A stretch of DNA of 19,395 nt from an uncultured Oscillospiraceae bacterium (GTDB lineage: Bacteria > Bacillota > Clostridia > Oscillospirales > Ruminococcaceae). The translations under genes and the position numbers were made by a program. The stretch's first letter is position 1. Each line of letters begins with the position of its first letter. Of the stretch, positions 12,857 through 19,395 are shown in pieces. Location of the stretch: NCBI GenBank assembly GCA_934466455.1, contig CAKSLF010000023.1, positions 1 through 19,395 on the forward strand, written 5' to 3'. The notes under the pieces are model-generated. The model made no database searches, was not told the origin of the DNA, and saw only the letters and a program-made list of their open reading frames with translations.

Positions 12857-13552
12857 ATGCCGATGAAAGGATTACAGCACGGCGGGATAGCAAGACGAAA
12901 TAAAATGATAAATGCCGGAATAATGCTTTTTCTCAAAAACGGATATGAGAAAACATCAACATCTCAGATAGCAAAGGAAGCGGGAATGTCCCAGGCATCA
13001 TTTTTTGCCGCTTTTTCGAATAAGGAGGAACTTCTTCTTACGCTTGTGGAGGAAATGTTTGAAAACCAGTTCAAAAGGACGGAAGAGGCGGTCGGAAAAT
13101 ATAAAGATCCTCTTTTGCTCTATGCGCTGGAAACATCTATCCAAATGACCATTGCCGAAACATCGGAGCCGCTTCGGGAGCTTTATGTTGCGGCGTATAC
13201 CCTTCCCACAACCTCGGAATATATTTATAAAATGACCGCAAAAAAGCTTGCCGTAATATTTAGGGAGTATATGCCGGAAGCGGAGGAAAAGGATTTTTAC
13301 GAGCTGGATATTGCTTCTGCCGGAATAACCCGCGGATTTATGGCAAAGGAATGTAATATTTATTTTACGATGGAGCAAAAGCTGCGGCGTTATCTTTCCT
13401 GCTGCATGAAAATTTACAATGTGCCGGAGGAAAAAGCAAATGCCGCAATAGAGGCGGCTTTGTCCATGGATTTGCGCTCCTTTGCGGAAAAAGCGGTCGC
13501 AGAAGCGGTTGCAAAAGGCGAGAAAGGCTTTGAGGAAGCAATGGCAGAGTAA
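12857..13552 (+). CDS. TetR/AcrR-family transcriptional regulator
   Basis: The 231-residue protein has the TetR N-terminal DNA-binding domain: helix NKMINAGIMLFLKNGYEKTS, then the helix-turn-helix STSQIAKEAGMSQASFFAAF (34-53) and the NKEELLLTLVEEMF helix. The C-terminal two thirds is a helical ligand-binding and dimerisation domain with no recognisable ligand signature and ends in an alanine/glutamate-rich helix. TetR proteins normally repress their own and a neighbouring gene until a small ligand binds. The start chosen is the ATG at 12857, behind AGGTGAT (12843-12849), which pairs with the 16S 3' end; an in-frame ATG at 12848 overlaps that site. The gene encoding the giant surface protein follows 81 bp later on the same strand, making it the obvious candidate target. 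Confidence 0.9.
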   Translation: MPMKGLQHGGIARRNKMINAGIMLFLKNGYEKTSTSQIAKEAGMSQASFFAAFSNKEELLLTLVEEMFENQFKRTEEAVGKYKDPLLLYALETSIQMTIAETSEPLRELYVAAYTLPTTSEYIYKMTAKKLAVIFREYMPEAEEKDFYELDIASAGITRGFMAKECNIYFTMEQKLRRYLSCCMKIYNVPEEKANAAIEAALSMDLRSFAEKAVAEAVAKGEKGFEEAMAE

Positions 13553-13560
13553 AAAACAAC

Positions 13561-13580
13561 AGGGAAAATCCCTTTTATAT
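13561..13580 (+). other. short hairpin between the tetR-type and surface protein genes
   Basis: AGGGA, AAA, TCCCT (13561-13573) followed by TTTATATAT. The stem has only 5 bp, so it is at best a weak terminator or attenuator. It is the only structure I see in the 81-bp gap. Confidence 0.3.
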
Positions 13581-13633
13581 ATAAAACCCCACACCCCGGA
13601 ATTTACTAAACAGAACGAAACGGAGATGAGCGT

Positions 13634-16600
13634 ATGAAAAAGTTTTTGTCGGTTCTTTTGGCGGTGATGATGGTTGTGACCATCCTGCCGGTAAATCTTT
13701 TGGCAATGCCGGTCGAGCTTGAGGAGCACAGCCATTCCGAGCCTGCCGCAGAGGCGGAGCCACAGGCGGATGCGGAGCCTCTTGCCGGCGAATGGTATGA
13801 CAGAATTTTTATAAGGATGAATAGCAACGGCTTTCAGGTGGAGCCCTCTAGGGAATTCAGAGGAATTGTGCATGTAGAGCATACCATGGATACAAGCACC
13901 GGCGGCACCAGCAAAATGGACGAGTATACACACAATGTCGGTCAGCAGTACCAGTCCGGAAAAGAAGTGATTTTTACCGCCATTCCCGATGCGGGCTACC
14001 GCTTTGACGGATGGTATAAAAACGATGCAGACGGCGAGCTGATTCAGACCGGAGAAACCTGGCGTTTCATTTCCAACAATAAAAATGCGGCGTATACCCA
14101 CTACGCAAAGTTTTCAAAAGACGAAAGCGTAACCTTGCACCAAATAAGCTTTATCGGCGACCCTGCGGGACTTCGTGTCAGAAATGTAAATATGACAAAA
14201 ACATCGGGAGTAACATTCCCCAATGGGTATGATTACCTCAAATTTGATGTTGAACCCGGTTGGGATATGAGCTTTTCCATCGAAATGGGAAGAGATTATG
14301 TGAAAACCGACGACTTTAGGGTTGTTTGCAACGGCACGGAGCTTGTTGCGACGGACGGAGTTTATACTCTTTCCAACATAAACGAAAGCAAAAGAATCGA
14401 AGTGTTGGGATTCTCCAAGGTTAAGTCCACGACTGTTTCCATAAACAAAATCGCCGACACAATGCAGGACAGGGACAATGTAGTCATTTCCGGCACGGTT
14501 AAGGACGAAAGCGGAAAAGCCGTAACTACGGGAACGCTTGAGGTTCTGGTGGACGGTAAGGCGATACAGAACCAGCCCACGCTGCAAAGCGACGGCAGCT
14601 TCAGCGTAGAGCTTTCCGGCATAACCGGCGGCAGCCATAAAGCAACGGTCAAGTATTCCGGCGGGGAACAGTATAAGTCCTCCGAAGCGGAAGCGGATTT
14701 CTTTGTTGAGGCAAAAGAACACTTTATAAAGGTTAAGAGCAACGGTTACAGTATGGACGAAAATAAGTTCATAGGTACCGTTCGTATGCAGTATACGGTA
14801 GATGACGGAAACGGAAAAGCTCAGAAGATGGTTGAGTACGGCATCGACTTTGGGCGGCTGTTCCCTATCGGGCAGGGAATACTCCTTACCGCAATTCCTG
14901 CGGCGGGTTATAAATTCGGCGGATGGTACAAGAATAACGAAAACGGCGATTTGCTGTCGCCTAAAGAAGAATGGAATATAAACGCAAACAGCATTTATGC
15001 CGCATACACCCATTACGCCAAGTTCGTAAGGGACGACAGCAAAACCACCTATGCAGTAACTTTTGCCGATGGGCTTGAGCGTATGACTATCCGAGGCTTT
15101 ACCGTTACAAAAACCTCCGGCACGGTTTTGCCCGATGACTTCAGCGCACCTAACTACACCGTCGAGGCAGGTTGGAGCGTCAGCTTCTCCATAGATGCGA
15201 GCGAGGGCTATATAAAAAATGCGGATTATAAGGTTCTCTGCAACGGCGTTGAGCTTACCGCCGCAGACGGCGTTTATACCGTTTCCGATATAAATGAGAA
15301 CAAGGAAATCAGGGTCTACGGAATTGTAGACAAAACCGCACCCATAGTTACCATAAATGACATTCCTACCGTTAAACAGGGCGAAAATATTATAGTTTCC
15401 GGTACGGTCAAGGACACTGACGGCAAGCCCGTCACCGAAGGCACGGTGCAGGTTTATATTGATGATGTTGCAAAAGGCTGGCCCGCTGTCGCTCTTGCGG
15501 CGGACGGCAGCTTCACCTGCGAAATCCCCGGAACGGGAATAGAGGCGGGCGAGCACGAGGCAACGGCAAGATATTTTGCGGAAAAAACCTATGTAGATTC
15601 CACCGCTTCAAAAAATTTCACCGTTGTTGCGGGTCATGCCCACTGCATCTGCGGCGGAGATATGACCGTGGGCGACCATACTGCACACAGCGCAGTTGTG
15701 TTTAGCCCGTGGAACGGCGGAGAAATCACCTATAATAACAATGCAGCGTATATTTATGTTCCCGAAAATACAACGGTAACCCTTGAAAACGACATCACCA
15801 TCGGCAGAAACCAGACCCTCTACCTCTGCCTTAACGACAAAACAAGCACCCTCGCAAGCGGCGGTTCCGCACACTTCATCATAAACGACGGCGGAAAAAT
15901 AGTTGTTTGCAGCTGCGGCGACGAACAGGGTACGCTTAGAGGAAGAACCGACGGAGCGGGTAACGGCGGCTGCTTTGAAATAAATAATGGTACTCTTGAT
16001 ATTTTCGGCGGAAGCATCGGCTATGCCAATTGTGAAAACGGCGGCGTTGCTTATCTGAAGAGTAAGCAGTGCAAAATGAACATCTACGGCGGCAGTCTTT
16101 GCGAAAATACAGTGAAAAACGGCGGAGCCGTATATATAAACAGTGACAACATTAGACAAGATTATATCGGAACGGTTATGATGTACGGCGGCGTTATCGA
16201 AAACAATAACGCCGGGGAAAACGGCGGTGCAGTATATGTGGCGGGCGACGAATATGAAGGTACCGGGTTCCATTTGACCGACGGTATTATAAGAAAGAAT
16301 TCCGCAACAGGAAACGGCGGCGCAATTTTCCTCTATATTGGAAGAGGGCTTTCCGTAAGCGGCGGCACAATTTCTGAAAATACTGCGGAAAACGGCGGCG
16401 GAATTTATTCCGCTAAAAAAACCACATCCGGAAGATCGAGTATGGTAAAAATATCCGGCGGTGTAATTTCCAAGAACAAAGCAAACGAGCTTGGCGGCGG
16501 AATTCACCTCAACGGGGCTCGCATAAATGGGAGCAATAAATTTTCCGGCTGTGAAATAAGCGAAAATACCGCAAAATACGGCGGCGGAATTTATATTGAA

Positions 16601-19395
16601 TTCGGCGAGATAGGAAGCTTTGAAAATAACATTGTATCCGGCAATAAAGCGGAAATTGACGGCGGCGGTATTTATCTCAGAACCGATAATTTCACTCTTT
16701 CGACCGGTTCTAAGGTATATAACAATACCGCTTCCGGAAACGGCGGCGGAATTTATGCCTGCGCTTACAGCAACACAAGCAAGCTTACAGTTTCGGAAAA
16801 CGCCGACATCTATGGAAATAAGGCAAACGCAAGCGGCGGCGGTATTTATATCACCCTTGGGCGTTCGCTTGAAATCGGAGGAAGCAGCCAAATCAGGAAT
16901 AACTCGGCAGGAGAAGCCGGCGGAATCGCCGTTATGGACGGAGCAAAGGTTACGATAAAAGACACGGCGTCTATTTACATGAACGCCACCATAGGCGGCA
17001 GCGGTGCTTCTCAGATTCTGGTAAGCGGCAAGGACAGCCATGATGTTTACTCTTCCATAACTATGAACGGCGGAAGCATAATCGGCCCGAGGCTAAGATC
17101 TCGTTATGGCATCGAACTTAGAAACAATGCGGTCTTCACCGTAAACAACGGATATATTGACGTTTACGGTCTCGATAACGGCGTATACAACGAGGGCACC
17201 TTCACGGTGAACGGCGGCGTTGTGGAAGTTGAGGCAGAGTGGGATAGAACCGAGAAAAAAAACGCCTATTACGCAAAACCCGAGGTAAAGGACACCATGT
17301 TCGCGCGCCATGGTGACCTTAAAGAGACTGCGCATGACGTCGCTCTTTCCAAGGTAGACTGGAAAAGCAGATATATTTACCTCGGCACAGGTTACAGTGT
17401 TGAGATAAGATATTATAACCTCGAAGACGGAGTTCTTCCCGAAGATGCACCCAAAAAACATGTTTACGGCACGGTCACCGTTCTGCCCATTCCTACAAGG
17501 GACGGCTATATTTTTGACGGTTGGTACGAGAATTCTGCACTGACACTCGGACCGGTTACCGAAATCGGAGCCGACATAACGGGAACCGGCGATCTCAGTT
17601 TCAGATTCTACGCAAAATGGACGGAAATCTCCGAATGGAACGAGCCGACCTATGATTGGACGGAAACCGAAAGCGGCTATGACTGCACTGCGACCCGCAC
17701 CCACAAAACCGACCCGGGCAAAGTTGAAACCGAAACCGTAACGGCAGTGTATAATGAGGTAAGCGCAGCGACCTGCGATTATGACGGCCATGGCGTATAC
17801 CTTGCCACATTTACAAACACGGCGTTTAAGGAGCAGATAAAGCGTATCACTCTCCCGAAGGGTCACATTTGGGAAACTCCGAGATATAACTGGACGCAGA
17901 CCATGACGGGTTATGACTGCACCGCAACCCGCATCTGCTACCGCAATATGTCGCATGTTGATACCGAAACCGTCGCCGCCGTGCTTGTGGCGGGTACCCC
18001 CGCAACCTGCACAGAGGGCGGGACCGGAAAATATACCGCAACCTTTACAAAGAGTGAGTTTAGGGAGCAGACAAGAGAATTTAACTCTCCCGCAACCGGT
18101 CACGATTGGGCGGAACCCACTTATGACTGGAATCAGACCTCAAACGGCTATAACTGCACCGCAAAACGCATCTGCAATAACGACAGCAAGCATATCGAGA
18201 GAGAAACCGCTACTGCGACCTATGCGGAGATAACCCCCGCTACGGAAGAAGCGGATGGTCAAGGAAGATATACCGCAACATTTGAAAATGCGGCGTTTAC
18301 CGAGCAGAGAAAGGATGTCACACTTCCGAAAATCGTTCATGACTGGAGCGATGGAATCACTTACAGATGGGAAGGCGAGTACTGCATCGCAAGCCGTACC
18401 TGTAAAAACCACGGCGAAACCGAAAGCGAAAAAGTAAAGGGCGTTTACAGCGTTGAAATAGAGCCCGGCTGTACCACCCCCGGAAGAGGAAAATACGTTG
18501 CGCATTTTACTAATCCGGTGTTCGTTACCTTGTATGGCAGCCCCGTTAAGTCGATAACCCTGCCCGCTCTCGGTCACGATTGGGACGCTCCGTCCATAAG
18601 CTGGCGCAAAGAGGCAGACGGAAGCTACACCTGCGACGCTGTGCATTATTGCAAGCGCAACGAAGCGCATTTTGAAGCGGCAAGCACCCGTGCCACCTAC
18701 GAAGTAATTACAGAGCCCACCTGCGAAAGGGATGGCCTTGGCAGATACACGGCGGTGTTTGCACTTGCTGACTTTGAAACACAGACCAAAGACGAGACTA
18801 TCCCGAAGCTCAATCACGATTGGAACGCTCTCACCTACGACTGGAAAGAAATTTCCGGCGGCTATGAATGTACCGCAAAGCGCGTCTGCAAGCACGACGC
18901 AAGCCATGTGGAAACCGATAAAGCGACCGTCACCTATGCGGAAATCACCCCCGCAACCTGCCTTGTGAACGGCGAGGGCAAATACACCGCTAAATTCGGC
19001 GCAGCTTGGGCTGAAACCCAAACTAAAGATGTTGTGCTCAACGCTTTCGGTCACGACTGGGGCGAACCCACTTATAGATGGAACAAAAACAATGACAGCT
19101 ACATGGTGAACGCAGAGAGTATATGCAACCGCGAGGGATGCACCTATATCCGAATCTCTGTCGCTTTGGCGGAATATAAAGTGATTACGCCTGCGACCTG
19201 CACCGAGGACGGGCTTGGCAGATACACCGCAGTATTTGAGCATGAATGGGCAAAGACCCAGACCAAGGACATCGTGCTCAAAGCTCTCGGTCACGACTGG
19301 AACGCCACCACCTACGATTGGAAAGAGGTTGAGGGCGGCTACTCGGTAACCGCAAAGCGCATCTGCAAGAACGACGCAAGCCATGTTGAAACCGA
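13634..19395 (+). CDS. giant secreted surface protein with InlB/Ig-like modules, beta-helix and Cys-containing tandem repeats (3' end outside window)
   Basis: I translated this frame to the window edge: more than 1920 codons with no stop. Order: signal peptide (1-25, MKKFLSVLLAVMMVVTILPV..), acidic linker (26-55), two copies of a 300-residue module (about 62-358 and 367-665) each with an InlB-type AGY(R/K)F(D/G)GWYKN motif and an Ig-like domain (ISGTVKD..G), a parallel beta-helix (about 685-1197) with some twelve NGG(G/A)(I/V)Y rungs, an InlB-type repeat (1257-1330, DGYIFDGWYEN), and then 78-80 residue repeats starting DW. Such proteins are cell-wall or envelope adhesins or binding proteins; the anchoring end is not visible. 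GGAG lies eight bases before the ATG. The TetR-family gene upstream may control it. Function is unknown beyond a surface role. Confidence 0.9.
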   Translation, partial: MKKFLSVLLAVMMVVTILPVNLLAMPVELEEHSHSEPAAEAEPQADAEPLAGEWYDRIFIRMNSNGFQVEPSREFRGIVHVEHTMDTSTGGTSKMDEYTHNVGQQYQSGKEVIFTAIPDAGYRFDGWYKNDADGELIQTGETWRFISNNKNAAYTHYAKFSKDESVTLHQISFIGDPAGLRVRNVNMTKTSGVTFPNGYDYLKFDVEPGWDMSFSIEMGRDYVKTDDFRVVCNGTELVATDGVYTLSNINESKRIEVLGFSKVKSTTVSINKIADTMQDRDNVVISGTVKDESGKAVTTGTLEVLVDGKAIQNQPTLQSDGSFSVELSGITGGSHKATVKYSGGEQYKSSEAEADFFVEAKEHFIKVKSNGYSMDENKFIGTVRMQYTVDDGNGKAQKMVEYGIDFGRLFPIGQGILLTAIPAAGYKFGGWYKNNENGDLLSPKEEWNINANSIYAAYTHYAKFVRDDSKTTYAVTFADGLERMTIRGFTVTKTSGTVLPDDFSAPNYTVEAGWSVSFSIDASEGYIKNADYKVLCNGVELTAADGVYTVSDINENKEIRVYGIVDKTAPIVTINDIPTVKQGENIIVSGTVKDTDGKPVTEGTVQVYIDDVAKGWPAVALAADGSFTCEIPGTGIEAGEHEATARYFAEKTYVDSTASKNFTVVAGHAHCICGGDMTVGDHTAHSAVVFSPWNGGEITYNNNAAYIYVPENTTVTLENDITIGRNQTLYLCLNDKTSTLASGGSAHFIINDGGKIVVCSCGDEQGTLRGRTDGAGNGGCFEINNGTLDIFGGSIGYANCENGGVAYLKSKQCKMNIYGGSLCENTVKNGGAVYINSDNIRQDYIGTVMMYGGVIENNNAGENGGAVYVAGDEYEGTGFHLTDGIIRKNSATGNGGAIFLYIGRGLSVSGGTISENTAENGGGIYSAKKTTSGRSSMVKISGGVISKNKANELGGGIHLNGARINGSNKFSGCEISENTAKYGGGIYIEFGEIGSFENNIVSGNKAEIDGGGIYLRTDNFTLSTGSKVYNNTASGNGGGIYACAYSNTSKLTVSENADIYGNKANASGGGIYITLGRSLEIGGSSQIRNNSAGEAGGIAVMDGAKVTIKDTASIYMNATIGGSGASQILVSGKDSHDVYSSITMNGGSIIGPRLRSRYGIELRNNAVFTVNNGYIDVYGLDNGVYNEGTFTVNGGVVEVEAEWDRTEKKNAYYAKPEVKDTMFARHGDLKETAHDVALSKVDWKSRYIYLGTGYSVEIRYYNLEDGVLPEDAPKKHVYGTVTVLPIPTRDGYIFDGWYENSALTLGPVTEIGADITGTGDLSFRFYAKWTEISEWNEPTYDWTETESGYDCTATRTHKTDPGKVETETVTAVYNEVSAATCDYDGHGVYLATFTNTAFKEQIKRITLPKGHIWETPRYNWTQTMTGYDCTATRICYRNMSHVDTETVAAVLVAGTPATCTEGGTGKYTATFTKSEFREQTREFNSPATGHDWAEPTYDWNQTSNGYNCTAKRICNNDSKHIERETATATYAEITPATEEADGQGRYTATFENAAFTEQRKDVTLPKIVHDWSDGITYRWEGEYCIASRTCKNHGETESEKVKGVYSVEIEPGCTTPGRGKYVAHFTNPVFVTLYGSPVKSITLPALGHDWDAPSISWRKEADGSYTCDAVHYCKRNEAHFEAASTRATYEVITEPTCERDGLGRYTAVFALADFETQTKDETIPKLNHDWNALTYDWKEISGGYECTAKRVCKHDASHVETDKATVTYAEITPATCLVNGEGKYTAKFGAAWAETQTKDVVLNAFGHDWGEPTYRWNKNNDSYMVNAESICNREGCTYIRISVALAEYKVITPATCTEDGLGRYTAVFEHEWAKTQTKDIVLKALGHDWNATTYDWKEVEGGYSVTAKRICKNDASHVET
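13817..15628 (+). repeat. tandem duplication of a ~300-residue InlB/Ig-like module
   Basis: Copy A covers about 13817-14707 and copy B about 14732-15628 within the giant protein. They align along their length: (M/K)(N/K)SNG(F/Y), AAYTHYAKF, TKTSG, V(V/L)CNG(T/V)EL, DGVYT(L/V)S(N/D)INE, I(V)ISGTVKD, and ADGSF. DNA identity is modest, so the duplication is old and under selection at the protein level. Confidence 0.85.
15963..16940 (+). repeat. GGG-I rungs of a right-handed beta-helix
   Basis: About twelve irregular repeats of 20-32 codons, each with N-x-A-x-x-(N/S/Y)-GG(G/A)-(I/V)-Y, as in NGGAVYV, NGGGIYS, YGGGIYI, DGGGIYL and SGGGIYI. The spacing of glycine and hydrophobic residues fits a pectate-lyase-like or Pmp-type helix used for binding surfaces. 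Confidence 0.85.
17633..19395 (+). repeat. seven complete and one partial 78-80 residue repeats
   Basis: Unit starts (first base): 17633, 17867, 18104, 18341, 18578, 18818, 19055 and 19295 (cut by the window end). Lengths are 234, 237, 237, 237, 237, 240, 237 and 240 for complete units at the stated junctions, with one of these shared rounding: units 5 and 7 are 240 nt and unit 1 is 234 nt. Consensus features are DW-x-(E/A)-(P/T)-TYDW, GY-x-CTA-x-R-x-C, HVET, (I)TPATC, G(R/K)YTA-x-F, (E/T)Q(T/R)K and LGH. The array continues past the window. Confidence 0.92.

Noticed and set aside
12998..14101. Minus-strand frame of 367 residues across the tetR-type gene and the start of the surface gene
   Set aside because: It runs antisense through two well-supported genes and the gap between them, with no SD and no domain.
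14114..19384. Four long minus-strand reading frames (14114-15556, 15608-17041, 17093-18103, 18140-19384; 336-480 residues)
   Set aside because: All are exactly in register with the codons of the plus-strand giant gene and end only where it uses TCA or CTA. They exist because that gene rarely uses TTA, CTA and TCA. Their translations have no domains, and the plus strand has a signal peptide and clear repeats.
17633..19395. Regular repeats of about 237 bp considered as a CRISPR or satellite array
   Set aside because: Units are far too long, differ in DNA sequence, and keep an open coding frame; they are protein repeats.

Overview
The window looks like a chromosomal segment of an endospore-forming, Gram-positive anaerobe of the Clostridia (Oscillospirales/Ruminococcaceae-like is my guess). 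Pointers are dipicolinate synthase genes dpaA and dpaB, strong GGAGG ribosome binding sites, sigma-A type promoters with TTGACA/TATAAT boxes, a DUF2508-type small protein, RecD2, a CIRCE heat-shock operator and a large secreted protein built from repeats typical of gut Firmicutes. I see no phage, insertion sequence, integrase or CRISPR array.

Layout. 1-110: start of an SPFH-domain protein (minus strand) with its own promoter. 270-1838 (plus): a two-helix membrane peptide translationally coupled to a lipoprotein, then a small zinc-ribbon protein whose promoter and ribosome binding site are folded into the preceding terminator hairpin. 1928-2049: tRNA-Pro(UGG) on the minus strand with a perfect consensus promoter. 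2122-2346: DUF2508-like protein. 2506-3119 (minus): Hsp20 with a CIRCE operator. 3201-4964 (minus): MsbA-type ABC exporter. 5039-6850 (minus): mreB-like gene followed by an overlapping traX-like gene. 6885-9532 (minus): recD2 and a small membrane protein. 9658-11835 (plus): dpaA, dpaB and a secreted glucosaminidase-like protein. 11753-12685 (minus): S1-domain RNA-binding protein, whose end overlaps the glucosaminidase gene by 83 bp. 12780-13552: TetR-family regulator with a palindrome at its promoter. 13634 to the window end: one open frame of more than 1920 codons for a secreted surface protein.

The giant protein is the most unusual part. In order it has a signal peptide, two copies of an approximately 300-residue InlB/Ig-like module, a right-handed beta-helix with about twelve GGG-I rungs, another InlB-type repeat, and seven full plus one partial copy of a 78-80 residue repeat carrying conserved cysteines. 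It has no stop codon before the window ends, so its anchor and true length are unknown. The long reading frames opposite it are in-register shadows.

Two places (1465-1517 and 11111-11181) share a design: the likely promoter -35 overlaps the upstream gene's stop codon, the hairpin that ends the upstream transcript contains the downstream gene's ribosome binding site in its 3' arm, and the next gene starts at the hairpin's T-run. This would silence translation on read-through RNA and is the regulatory observation I would follow up first. The promoter is perfect consensus at the first place and only weakly supported at the second.
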